Source of the DNA: Tranquillimonas rosea
Lineage (GTDB): Bacteria; Pseudomonadota; Alphaproteobacteria; Rhodobacterales; Rhodobacteraceae
Assembly (NCBI RefSeq): GCF_900111315.1
Contig: NZ_FOGU01000003.1
Location: forward strand, 1 to 64,000
Length of the DNA: 64,000 nt
Direction of reading: 5' to 3'
The notes below the pieces were generated by a model that worked only from the letters and a program-made list of their open reading frames with translations, was not told the DNA's origin and searched no databases. Positions 27,705-36,209 of this stretch are shown in pieces. The translations under genes and the position numbers were made by a program. Numbering within the stretch: the stretch's first letter is position 1; each line of letters opens with the position of its first letter.

Positions 27705-28814
27705 ATGCGATACACTGGAAAAGGACTGACCCGGCGCGGCCTGATGCGCAGCGCCATGGCCACAAGCGGCGCCGCGCTCGTCGCCGGCATGCCGGCGGGG
27801 CGGCTGCTGGCGCAGGACGAGCCCGAAAAGCCCAGCGAGATCATCGTGCGCGCCTGGGGCGGCAGCTGGGTCGAGGCGCTGAAGGCGGGCGTGTCCAACC
27901 CGTTCACCGAGATGACGGGCATCACGGTGCGCCATGACCTGACCGAGGACAACGAGATCCAGCCCAAGATCTGGGCGGCGGTGGCGCAAAACCGGATGCC
28001 GCCGATCCACGTCAACTGGGACACCACCACGAACGCCACGAAATCGGCGCTGCGCGGCGTGACCGAGGATCTGTCGGACCTGCCGAACCTCGCCAACACG
28101 ACCGATCTAGCAAAGCCCGTCGGGCTCGACGGTTATCCGATCGTCAACACCTACGGCTACGTCTACGTGCTGGCCTATCGGCCCGAGGCGTTCCCCGACG
28201 GCCCGCCGCAATCCTGGCGGGATCTGCTGGATCCGCGGTTCGACGGGCGCATCGCGCTCTACAACGACGGGATCGGCTTCCACTTCCCCGCGCAGGTCGC
28301 GGGCGGCGGCAGCCTGGACGACATCCCCGAGAACATGGAGCCCTGCTGGGACTTCGTGCGCGAGATCAAGGCGCTGAACCCGCTTCTGGGCGAGGATCCG
28401 GATTTCACCGCCTGGTTCCAGAACGGCGAGATCGACGTCGCGTGCACCATCTCGACCAATGCGCTCGCGGCGCAGCAGAACGGCGTCCCGATCGAGTGGA
28501 CCGTCCCGCAGGAGGGCTGCAAGTTCGACACCGACGGCCTCTGGGTGCCGCAGGGCCTGCCCGAGAACGAGCTCTACTGGGCCAAGCAGTACATCAACTT
28601 CGCCATCAGCCAGGAGGCGCAGCAGGTCTGGCTTGACGGTCTGGGCCTGCCCGGCGTGGTGCCGGGCCTGACCCCGCCCGAGGGGCTGGCGGACGATCCC
28701 TCCTACCCGACCGAGCCCGAGGACTTCGAGAACCTGATCCGCATCTCGTCCGAGGTGCAGGTCCAGAACGAGAGCGAGTGGTTCTCGCGCTTCAAGGAAA
28801 TCATGCAGGGCTGA
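27705..28814 (+). CDS. ABC transporter substrate-binding protein, PotD/PotF type
   Basis: The 369-residue exported protein starts with a signal that contains TRRGLMRSA (residues 9-17), a twin-arginine-like motif, and is cleaved near LLAQDEP. The mature part begins IIVRAWGGSWVEALKAG, the usual PotD-like opening, and shows WDFVREIKALNP and NGEIDVACTISTNALAA. Members bind polyamines or other small cations and acids in the periplasm. The context with hut genes suggests an imidazole amine ligand such as histidinol. GGAGG precedes the ATG by 7 nt; a strong hairpin follows the stop. Confidence 0.88.
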   Translation: MRYTGKGLTRRGLMRSAMATSGAALVAGMPAGRLLAQDEPEKPSEIIVRAWGGSWVEALKAGVSNPFTEMTGITVRHDLTEDNEIQPKIWAAVAQNRMPPIHVNWDTTTNATKSALRGVTEDLSDLPNLANTTDLAKPVGLDGYPIVNTYGYVYVLAYRPEAFPDGPPQSWRDLLDPRFDGRIALYNDGIGFHFPAQVAGGGSLDDIPENMEPCWDFVREIKALNPLLGEDPDFTAWFQNGEIDVACTISTNALAAQQNGVPIEWTVPQEGCKFDTDGLWVPQGLPENELYWAKQYINFAISQEAQQVWLDGLGLPGVVPGLTPPEGLADDPSYPTEPEDFENLIRISSEVQVQNESEWFSRFKEIMQG

Positions 28815-28828
28815 GCCCCGTTTCCCGC

Positions 28829-28883
28829 GCCGCGCCCGGTCCGCCGGGCGCGGCCTTGCCACAGTCCGGCCGCCGCGGCGGCC
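28829..28883 (+). promoter_or_regulatory. Intra-operon hairpins after the binding-protein gene
   Basis: GCCGCGCCCGG and CCGGGCGCGGC form a perfect 11-bp stem with a 4-nt loop (28829-28854), starting 15 nt after the stop codon. A second perfect 16-bp palindrome, GGCCGCCGCGGCGGCC, follows at 28868-28883, only 12 nt before the permease start, where it could also hinder ribosome access. Together they would favour excess binding protein over permease. Confidence 0.7.
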
Positions 28884-28895
28884 GCCGAGGACGAC

Positions 28896-29837
28896 ATGCC
28901 CGACCGATCCTTCCGCTATCCCCTGCGCTGGCACGTCATGGACGCGCTCGAACGCGGGGCCGACATCCTCTGGCCCGCCACGTTCTCGCGCATGACCGGC
29001 TGGCTGCTGGCGGCACCGGCGATCCTCCTGGTCGGTCTGCTGGTGCTGGGTTTGATCCAGATCGGCGACGCCTCGATGCATGTCCTCGACACCAGCACCT
29101 TCCGGATGTCCGAGGCGTACACGCTGGCGAACTACGCCGACGCCTTCACGTCGGCTGTCTATTTCAAGGTCGCGTGGCGCTCGCTGCTGGCGGCCGCGCT
29201 GACCACCGCGCTGACACTGGCCTTTGCCTTTCCCTATGCCTACGCGATGGTCCGCACGCGCAGCGCGACGGTGCGCAAGGCCCTGCTGATCGCTCTGTTC
29301 CTGCCGTTCTTCATCGGCCAGGTCGTGCGGGCCTATGGCTGGCTCATCATCCTGGGCAACAACGGCATCGTGAACGACATGCTCGGCGTCGTGGGGGTCG
29401 AGCCGATCCGGCTTCTGTTCAACTTCCCCGCGGTGATCTTCGGCCTGGTGCAGTACATGCTGCCCTTCGGCGTGCTGATGCTGGCCCCGGCGCTGACCGC
29501 GATCCCCGAAGAGACCGAGATCGCCGCAGGCTCGCTGGGCGCAAGCTGGCCGCGGGCGATCTGGCACGTGATCCTGCCCATGGCCCGGCCGGGGCTGATC
29601 GGGGCCGGAATCGTGGTCTTCACCCTGTCACTCACCGACTTCGCGATGCCCGCGATCCTCGGCGGCGGCTCGCAGGACTTCATCGCCAACGCGATCTACG
29701 ACCAGTTCTTCCGCACGGCGGACCAGGGCCTCGGCTCGGCGCTGGCGCTGATGCTGGTGGCGCTGGGGTCGCTGATCGTGGGCGCGGTGTTCACCCTGTT
29801 CGGCGCGGGCACCCTGGCCCTGGGGGCACGGAAATGA
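28896..29837 (+). CDS. ABC transporter permease, PotB type
   Basis: A 313-residue inner-membrane protein with six predicted segments and the binding-protein-dependent permease signature (EAA loop) at IPEETEIAAGSLGASWPRAIW (about residues 204-224). It forms the channel with the following PotC-type permease, which it overlaps by 4 bp. The relatively long periplasmic loop after the first segment (residues about 52-95) is normal for PotB relatives. Confidence 0.9.
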   Translation: MPDRSFRYPLRWHVMDALERGADILWPATFSRMTGWLLAAPAILLVGLLVLGLIQIGDASMHVLDTSTFRMSEAYTLANYADAFTSAVYFKVAWRSLLAAALTTALTLAFAFPYAYAMVRTRSATVRKALLIALFLPFFIGQVVRAYGWLIILGNNGIVNDMLGVVGVEPIRLLFNFPAVIFGLVQYMLPFGVLMLAPALTAIPEETEIAAGSLGASWPRAIWHVILPMARPGLIGAGIVVFTLSLTDFAMPAILGGGSQDFIANAIYDQFFRTADQGLGSALALMLVALGSLIVGAVFTLFGAGTLALGARK

Positions 29838-30631
29838 TCAGCCGGTCGCAACGCATCGTCATCTGGGGCCTGGTCTGGATCGCCCTGATCGCCCTGTCGG
29901 CGCCGACGCTGGTGGTGATCGGCGCCTCGTTCACCTCGGGCGACATCATCACCTTTCCGCCCGACGGCTTCTCGCTGAAGTGGTACGACCGGGTCGCCCG
30001 CGCCGGAGAGCTGCGCGCCGCCTTTTTCCGCTCGCTCTGGGTCGCGACGATCTGCACCCTCGTCGCGATGCCCGTCGGCACGCTCGCCGGGATCGCGCTG
30101 TCGCGCTACAGGCTGCGCTTCGGCAACGTGGTGCAGGTCTACCTGCTGCTGCCCTTCACGATCCCGCTGATCGGGTCCGGCATCGGCCTGATGCTGGTCT
30201 TCGGCGCCTGGGGCGCCCTGGGCAACCTCTGGCCCATCGGCGTCGCCTGCGCGGTGATCAACCTGCCGTTCATCATCTGGTCGGTCTCGTCCAGCGCGGC
30301 GCTGCTTGACCCGGATCTCGAACTCGCCGCGGCGAATTGCGGCGCGGGGCGGGTGCAGACGTTCTTCGCCGTGACGCTGCCGGCGGTGATGCCCGGCGTC
30401 ATCACCGGGTCGCTCCTGATGTTCATCCTGGCGATGAACGAGTTTCTCGTCAGCCTTCTGCTGGTCGACGCGCGGACGATGACGCTGCCGGTGCAGATCT
30501 ACAATTCGATCCGGTCGATCATCACGCCGGACCTCGCCGCGGTCTCGGTGGTGTTCATCGCCGTCGCGGCCGCCGCGATCGCCCTGCTCGACCGTCTCGT
30601 CGGGCTGGAGATCTTCCTCAAGTCGAAATGA
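29834..30631 (+). CDS. ABC transporter permease, PotC type
   Basis: A 265-residue permease with six membrane segments; the EAA loop reads DPDLELAAANCGAGRVQTFF (about residues 159-178). The ATG overlaps the preceding stop (ATGA). With the PotA-, PotD- and PotB-type genes it completes an importer. A 36-bp gap separates it from the HisD-like gene, so the importer and the dehydrogenase are almost certainly co-transcribed. Confidence 0.9.
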   Translation: MISRSQRIVIWGLVWIALIALSAPTLVVIGASFTSGDIITFPPDGFSLKWYDRVARAGELRAAFFRSLWVATICTLVAMPVGTLAGIALSRYRLRFGNVVQVYLLLPFTIPLIGSGIGLMLVFGAWGALGNLWPIGVACAVINLPFIIWSVSSSAALLDPDLELAAANCGAGRVQTFFAVTLPAVMPGVITGSLLMFILAMNEFLVSLLLVDARTMTLPVQIYNSIRSIITPDLAAVSVVFIAVAAAAIALLDRLVGLEIFLKSK

Positions 30632-30667
30632 GCCGGCCCGCCCGGCATCCGTCCCCAAGGTAGCCCC

Positions 30668-31993
30668 ATGTCCGACGTCAACATCCAGACCCTCTCGCAG
30701 CTTTCCCCCGACGACCGCGCGGCGCTGATGCGCCGGTCCGAAACCGACATCTCGGGCTTTCTCGACAAGGTCGCCCCCATCGTCGACGCCGTGCGCGACG
30801 AGGGCGACGCCGCGCTGGTGCGCTTCGGGCGGGAGTTCGACCGGGCCGAAGGGCTGACCGCCGACACGCTGAAGGTCACCGAGGCCGAGTTCGACGACGC
30901 CTTCGCCCTCGTCGAGCCCGAACTGATCGAGACGATCCGCTTCGCCATCGGCAACCTGCGCAGCTTCCACGAAGAGCAAGCGCCCGAGCCGATGTGGATG
31001 AAGGAGATCCGCCCCGGCGCCTTCGCCGGCGACCGCTTCACGCCGATCCGCTCGGTCGCGCTGTATGTCCCCCGCGGCAAGGGATCGTTCCCCTCGGTGA
31101 CGATGATGACCTCGGTGCCCGCGGTGGTGGCCAAGGTGCCCAAGCTGGCGATCTTCACCCCGCCGGCCCCCGACGGAAAGGTCGACGCCGCCACGCTGGT
31201 CGCCGCGCGGCTCGCCGGGGTCGAAACGGTCTACAAGGCCGGCGGCGCCCAGGCGGTCGCGGCGGCGGCCTTCGGCACCGAGACGGTGCAGCCGGCGCTC
31301 AAGATCGTCGGCCCCGGCAGCCCCTTCGTCGTCGCGGCCAAGCGGATGCTGTCCGACCGGATCGACCCCGGCCTGCCCGCCGGCCCGTCTGAATCGATCA
31401 TCTTCGCCGACGAAAGCGTCGATGGCGGTCTCGCCGCGCTCGACCTGCTGATCGAGGCCGAGCACGGCCCCGATAGCTCGGCCTGGCTGGTGACCCATTC
31501 GCAGCGGGTCGTGGACGAGGCGACGGCCGCCCTGCCGAGCCACTGGGCCGAGATGAGCGAACAGCGCGTCGCCTTCTCGCAGGCCGTCCTCGGCGGTCCC
31601 GCCGGCGGGATCGCGTTGACCCAATCGATCCAGGACAGTTACGATTTCATCAATGAATACGCGCCCGAGCACCTGCAGATCCTGTCGCAGGAGCCGTTCG
31701 AGCATCTGGGCGAGATCACCGAGGCGGCCGAGGTTCTGATGGGTCCGCACACGCCGATCACCATCGCCAATTTCTGTCTCGGCCCCAACGCCGTGCTGCC
31801 GACCTCGCGCGGGGCGCGGACCTGGGGGCCGCTGTCGGTGTCGGACTTCATGCGCCGCAGCTCGGTCGGCTACGTCACCGCCAAGGGCTATCCGGACCTT
31901 GCCGACAACGCCCGCCGCCTGGCCGAATACGAAGGCTTCTCGTCCCACGCCAACGCCGTCGGGCCGATGCGCCAACGCTACCTGGGGAACTGA
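30668..31993 (+). CDS. HisD-like NAD-dependent dehydrogenase (paralogue)
   Basis: The 441-residue protein belongs to the histidinol dehydrogenase family, which oxidises a primary alcohol to a carboxylate in two NAD-dependent steps. Conserved parts are YVPRGKG, KAGGAQAVAAAAFGTE, KIVGPGSPF, AGPSES, AEHGPDS and YAPEHL (Glu334 and His335, the catalytic pair in E. coli HisD). Metal-site positions differ from HisD: Gln259 aligns with Glu263 and Asp360 with Asn368, while His262 and His419 are kept as His266 and His427; His367 is Ala375. It is therefore a paralogue, not the biosynthetic enzyme. Related enzymes include HpsN of sulfopropanediol degradation. Operon context favours histidinol or another imidazole alcohol. 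Confidence 0.82.
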   Translation: MSDVNIQTLSQLSPDDRAALMRRSETDISGFLDKVAPIVDAVRDEGDAALVRFGREFDRAEGLTADTLKVTEAEFDDAFALVEPELIETIRFAIGNLRSFHEEQAPEPMWMKEIRPGAFAGDRFTPIRSVALYVPRGKGSFPSVTMMTSVPAVVAKVPKLAIFTPPAPDGKVDAATLVAARLAGVETVYKAGGAQAVAAAAFGTETVQPALKIVGPGSPFVVAAKRMLSDRIDPGLPAGPSESIIFADESVDGGLAALDLLIEAEHGPDSSAWLVTHSQRVVDEATAALPSHWAEMSEQRVAFSQAVLGGPAGGIALTQSIQDSYDFINEYAPEHLQILSQEPFEHLGEITEAAEVLMGPHTPITIANFCLGPNAVLPTSRGARTWGPLSVSDFMRRSSVGYVTAKGYPDLADNARRLAEYEGFSSHANAVGPMRQRYLGN

Positions 31994-31995
31994 CC

Positions 31996-32991
31996 ATGCG
32001 CGCCGTCCGCCTTCACGGAATCCGCGATCTCCGCGTCGAGGACATGCCCCCCGCGGCCGCGCCCGGACCGGGCGAGATCGCGCTGCGGGTGACCGCGGCG
32101 GGCATCTGCGGCTCGGACCTGCACAACTTCGCCACAGGCGCGTGGATCAGCCGCGCGCCGTCTGTCGCCGGGCACGAGCTGACCGGCGTGGTGACAGCGT
32201 GCGGCGCGGGGGCCGACCATGTCGAGGCGGGCGACCGCGTGCTGGTCGACAGCCGCGTCGTCTGCGGCACCTGCGCCGCCTGCCGCGCCGACCTGCCGCA
32301 GATCTGCGAGGCGCTGGGGTTCGTCGGAGAGGTCGTGGACGGCGGCTTTGCCGAAAGCGTCACCCTGCCCGCCCGCAACATCCTGCGCGCGCCCACGGGC
32401 GTCGCCGACCGGCACCTCGCCATGGCCGAACCGCTGGCCGTCGCGCTGCATGCCCTGAACAAGCTGGCGGCCCCGGACGGCGCGCCCATCGCCATCGCGG
32501 GCTGCGGCGCCATCGGCGGGCTCGCCGCGCTGCTGGCACATGGGCGCGGGCACCCGCTGGTGCTGATCGACCGCAGCACGGACCGCGCGGGACTGGTCTC
32601 CGAGGTGACCGGCGGCGCGGTGGCGACGCTCCACAGCCTGGGCCCCGACCCGGTGCGCCACGCCATCGACGCGACCGGCGCAACGGCGGTGATCGGCGGG
32701 CTTCTCGACGCCCTTGCGGGCGGCGGGGGCGTCGCCCTGGTGGGCATCGGCGGCACCGACCTTCAGGTCGACCCGGTGCAGCTGGTCGAGCGCGAGACGT
32801 CGCTGATCGGCTGCCACGCCTTCGGGCACGAACTCGCCGAGGTCGCCGGCCTGATGCCGCAGCTCGGCGCGGCGCTGGATCGCTTCATCGACGCCGAGAT
32901 TCCGCTCGCCGCGGTGCCCGACGCCTACGCGCGGCATCTCTCGGGCGATGTGGCCGGGCTCAAGACCATCGTCCGGCCGGACCTCGACTAG
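31996..32991 (+). CDS. Zinc-dependent alcohol dehydrogenase (MDR family)
   Basis: The 331-residue medium-chain dehydrogenase has the catalytic zinc ligands in GICGSDLHNF (Cys38) and GHELTG (His60, Glu61), four structural-zinc cysteines in VVCGTCAACRADLPQIC, and a nucleotide-binding region at GCGAIGGLAALL. It follows the HisD-like gene by 2 bp, so the two probably act on the same alcohol or aldehyde. Its 3' end overlaps the convergent TRAP dctM gene by 4 bp. Sorbitol/threonine dehydrogenase relatives act on polyols; HpsP is another relative of this class. Confidence 0.88.
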   Translation: MRAVRLHGIRDLRVEDMPPAAAPGPGEIALRVTAAGICGSDLHNFATGAWISRAPSVAGHELTGVVTACGAGADHVEAGDRVLVDSRVVCGTCAACRADLPQICEALGFVGEVVDGGFAESVTLPARNILRAPTGVADRHLAMAEPLAVALHALNKLAAPDGAPIAIAGCGAIGGLAALLAHGRGHPLVLIDRSTDRAGLVSEVTGGAVATLHSLGPDPVRHAIDATGATAVIGGLLDALAGGGGVALVGIGGTDLQVDPVQLVERETSLIGCHAFGHELAEVAGLMPQLGAALDRFIDAEIPLAAVPDAYARHLSGDVAGLKTIVRPDLD

Positions 32992-34538
32992 AACACCACG
33001 CGCGGCAGCCACGTCGCCACCACCGGCAACGCCCAGACCAGGGCGATCCCGACGATCTGCAAGCCGATGAACGGGGCGACGCCGCGATAGATCTGGCCCG
33101 TCGTGATCTCGGGCGGGGCCGCGCCGCGCAGGTAGAACAGCGAAAAGCCGAAGGGCGGCGTCAGGAACGAGGTCTGTAGGTTGATGGCGATGAGGATCGC
33201 CAGCCAGACAGGGTCGTGCCCCATCAGGATCAGCACCGGCGCCACCAGCGGCAGCAGGATCACCGTGATCTCGACGAAATCCAGGAAGAAGCCCAGCACG
33301 AAGATCAGCGCCATCGAGAAGATCAGCGCGCCCGTCGGCCCGCCCGGCAGCGCCTCGAGGATCTGTTCGACCCGGTGATCGCCGCCCAGACCGACGAAGA
33401 CGAGAGAGAAGACGCTGGCGGTCAGGATCGTGGCGAAGATCATCGACGTGACCGTCATCGTCGCCGTGACCGCCCCGCCGAGGATGCCCGTCCGCCCCAT
33501 CCGCCATAGCGCTGCCGCCAGGGCGGCGAGCCCGGCCAGCGCGAGCGCGGCGTAGAGACCGCCCGCGATCATGCTGCCGAGGCCGGCGTCGCTGCGTTGC
33601 AGCCGCACCGGCGCCACGCCCGCCGCGACGGCGAGGATCAGAAGCGCCGCAACGCCGCCGAGGATCAGCCAGCGCGGCGCCCCCTGACGGATGCCGGCCA
33701 GCAGGATCGCCCCCACGGCCCCGACGGACGCGGATTCCGTGGGCGTGGCGATGCCGCCCAGGATCGCCCCCAGCACCGCCACGATCAGGACGACCGGCGG
33801 CACCACGGCGCCCAGCACCTCGGACAGAGAGGGCCTGCCGTCGGCGTGCAGCACGGGCGGCATGTCCTGCGGCCGCAGCGCCCCGCGGATCAGGAGATAG
33901 ACGATGTAGATCGACACCAGCAGCAGCCCCGGCAACAGCGCGCCCGCGAAGATCTGGCCGACCGAGATCGTCTCGATACTGAACTTGCCCTGCTCGTACT
34001 GCGCCTGCTGATAGGCGCTCGACATCACGTCGGACAGGATGATCAGCAGCGTCGAGGGCGGGATGATCTGGCCCAGCGTGCCGGCGGTCGCGACCAACCC
34101 CGAGGCCAGCCGGGCGTCATAGCCGTTGCGCAGCATCGTCGGCAGCGCGATCATCCCCATCGCGATGACCGTGGCGCCCACGATCCCGGTCGAGGCCGCC
34201 AGCAGCGCCCCCACCAGCACCACCGAGATGCCCAGCCCGCCGCGCAGGCCGCCGAACAGCCGGCCCATCGTCTGCAGCAGGTCCTCGGCGATCCGGCTGC
34301 GTTCCAGCACCACGCCCATCAGCACGAAGAGAGGAATGGCGATCAGCGTCTCGTTCGTCAGCACACCGTAGACGCGCTGCCCGAGGGCGCCCAGCAGCGT
34401 CAGCTTCATCGCGCCGGTGGCCCAGCCGAGATAGGCGAACAGGATCGCCGTCCCGGCGATCGAGAAGGCCACCGGAAAGCCCAGCAGGATCGAGCCCATC
34501 AGGCCCGCGAACATCAGGAGGTCGAGGTATTCGGTCAT
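32988..34538 (-). CDS. dctM: TRAP transporter large permease (DctM), hut-linked
   Basis: A 516-residue polytopic protein with DctM features such as ASTGIVGATVIAMGMIALPTML and NLQTSFLTPPFGFSLFYLRG. It is longer than the DctM at 8947-10272; the additional hydrophobic residues lie in the middle (about 310-400), as is common in TakM-type proteins. Its ATG overlaps the dctQ stop by 4 bp. Being the last gene of hutI-H-G-U-dctP-Q-M, it probably imports a substrate that enters the histidine pathway. Confidence 0.9.
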   Translation of the reverse strand: MTEYLDLLMFAGLMGSILLGFPVAFSIAGTAILFAYLGWATGAMKLTLLGALGQRVYGVLTNETLIAIPLFVLMGVVLERSRIAEDLLQTMGRLFGGLRGGLGISVVLVGALLAASTGIVGATVIAMGMIALPTMLRNGYDARLASGLVATAGTLGQIIPPSTLLIILSDVMSSAYQQAQYEQGKFSIETISVGQIFAGALLPGLLLVSIYIVYLLIRGALRPQDMPPVLHADGRPSLSEVLGAVVPPVVLIVAVLGAILGGIATPTESASVGAVGAILLAGIRQGAPRWLILGGVAALLILAVAAGVAPVRLQRSDAGLGSMIAGGLYAALALAGLAALAAALWRMGRTGILGGAVTATMTVTSMIFATILTASVFSLVFVGLGGDHRVEQILEALPGGPTGALIFSMALIFVLGFFLDFVEITVILLPLVAPVLILMGHDPVWLAILIAINLQTSFLTPPFGFSLFYLRGAAPPEITTGQIYRGVAPFIGLQIVGIALVWALPVVATWLPRVVF

Positions 34539-35038
34539 TCCCTGCCGGCCCTCAACCGTGCCAGTTCGCGCAGGAGGCAGGCCACGGACTGCACGATCAG
34601 CAGCACGCAGAACGCCGGGATCAGCGTCTTGAGCAGGTAGACCGCCGGGATGCCGCCGACCGAGATCGGCCCCTCGCGGATCGCCCAGGCATTCCGCACC
34701 GAGGGCCACGACCAGTAGAGCAGCGCCAGCATCGCCGGGATCAGCAGCACGAGATGCCCGAACACGTCGATCCCCGCCCGCGTCCCGCGCCGCGCCTTGG
34801 CATAGAAGATGTCGACCCGCACATGCCCGTCGACCAGCAGCGTGTAGCCGGCCCCCAGCATGAACAGCGTGGCATGCAGGTACAGCACGCTTTCATTCAG
34901 CGCGATGTCCGAGATGCCGAACACGTAACGCAGCAGCACGACCCCGAACTGCAGGATCACCATGACAAGGGCGATCCAGCGCACGGTCGCGCCGGTGATG
35001 CGGTTCACGCGGTCAAGCCAGTCGGCCGCCCGATCCAT
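34535..35038 (-). CDS. dctQ: TRAP transporter small permease (DctQ), hut-linked
   Basis: A 167-residue protein with four membrane segments. The DctQ-type motif LLVDGHVRVDIFYAKARRG (about residues 62-80) lies between segments two and three. It is separated from dctP by a strong hairpin and overlaps dctM by 4 bp. Confidence 0.9.
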   Translation of the reverse strand: MDRAADWLDRVNRITGATVRWIALVMVILQFGVVLLRYVFGISDIALNESVLYLHATLFMLGAGYTLLVDGHVRVDIFYAKARRGTRAGIDVFGHLVLLIPAMLALLYWSWPSVRNAWAIREGPISVGGIPAVYLLKTLIPAFCVLLIVQSVACLLRELARLRAGRE

Positions 35039-35063
35039 CGCGGCACTCCTCTGTCGGGAAACC

Positions 35064-35092
35064 GCCGCGCGGCCGGGGTCCGGCCGCGCGGC
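35064..35092 (-). promoter_or_regulatory. Intra-operon hairpin after hut-linked dctP
   Basis: GCCGCGCGGCCGG and CCGGCCGCGCGGC form a perfect 13-bp stem with a 3-nt loop, 7 nt after the dctP stop and 25 nt before dctQ. It is the strongest of the four hairpins that follow binding-protein genes in the window. Confidence 0.7.
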
Positions 35093-35099
35093 GCGGGGC

Positions 35100-36185
35100 T
35101 CAGTAGTCGAACACCTTGGCGCGGGCGTTCATCTGCCCGTTGTCGGCATAGACCATGTAGTCGCCGACCGAGTCGCGATAGGCGACAAAGCTTTCGGCCG
35201 TGCGGCGCGTCAGCTCGTCGTCGTCCTCCAGGAGCTCGGCGATGACCTCCTGGGCGGCGTCGCCCATCGCGCTGACGACCTCTTCGGGCAGCTGGCGCAC
35301 CTGCACGCCCTGCTCGTCTACCATCTGCTTCAGCGCCTGCGCGTGCCGCGTCGTGTACTCGGTCCAGACATCGTTGTAGAGGCTGGAACAGGCCACGCGC
35401 ACGACTTCCTTCAGATCGTCGGGCAGCGCACCGTACGCCTCGGCGTTGACGGCACATTCCTCGGCCGAGGACGGCTCGCCCACGCCCGGCCAGTAGTAGT
35501 TCTTGGCCACCTGGTAGAAGCCCAGCGCCGAGTCGCTCCACGGCCCGATGAACTCGCCCGCGTCGAGCGCGCCGGATTGCAGCGCCTGGAACATGTCGCC
35601 GCCGCCCATCGCCTGCACGGCCATGCCCAGCTTCGAGCACATCTCGGAGGCCAGCCCGGTGGTGCGGAACTTGAGCCCGCGCAGGTCGTCGACCGAGGTG
35701 ATCTCGTTGCGGAACCAGCCCTGCCATTGCGGGCCGGAATTGCCGCACAGGAACGGCTTCAGCCCGAACTGCCCGTAGATCTCGTCATAGAGCTCCTGAC
35801 CGCCGCCATAGGTCAGCCAGCCCACCTGCTCGTCCGCGCGCAGGCCGAAGGGCTGCGAGCCGAACAGCAGGATGCCCTTGGACTTCGAGCCCCAGTACGC
35901 CGGCACGGCGTGGTAGAGGTCGGCGGTGCCCTCGGACACGGCGTCGAACACGCCGTTGCCGGGCACCAGCTCGCCCGCGGCATAGAGCTGCACGGTCAGG
36001 CGGCCGCCCGACAGCGTGCTGATCCGGTCGGCCAGCATCTGCGCTGCGACCCCCGGCCCCGGCAGGTTCTTGGGCCATGCGGTGACCATCGTCCATTCCC
36101 GCGTGTCCTGCGCGATGGCCGGCGCCGCCAGCGCCGAGGCGGCGGTGCCGACCGCCCCCGTCGTCAAAAAGGAACGTCTATCCAT
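35100..36185 (-). CDS. TRAP transporter substrate-binding protein, TakP-like
   Basis: The 361-residue exported protein has a signal with an RR pair (DRRSFLTTG, cleaved near AIAQD). It carries features of the TakP/DctP6 subgroup that binds alpha-keto acids: WTMVTAWPKNLPGPG, GLKFRTTGLASEM (ligand arginine), MGGGDMFQALQSGALDAGEFIGPWSD and YYWPGVGEPSS. It lies 24 bp downstream of hutU in the same operon. A carboxylate such as urocanate, imidazolepyruvate or imidazolelactate would fit both the subgroup and the context; histidine itself would be atypical. Confidence 0.85.
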   Translation of the reverse strand: MDRRSFLTTGAVGTAASALAAPAIAQDTREWTMVTAWPKNLPGPGVAAQMLADRISTLSGGRLTVQLYAAGELVPGNGVFDAVSEGTADLYHAVPAYWGSKSKGILLFGSQPFGLRADEQVGWLTYGGGQELYDEIYGQFGLKPFLCGNSGPQWQGWFRNEITSVDDLRGLKFRTTGLASEMCSKLGMAVQAMGGGDMFQALQSGALDAGEFIGPWSDSALGFYQVAKNYYWPGVGEPSSAEECAVNAEAYGALPDDLKEVVRVACSSLYNDVWTEYTTRHAQALKQMVDEQGVQVRQLPEEVVSAMGDAAQEVIAELLEDDDELTRRTAESFVAYRDSVGDYMVYADNGQMNARAKVFDY

Positions 36186-36209
36186 TGTCTTTACCTCCTT
36201 GTTGTCAAA

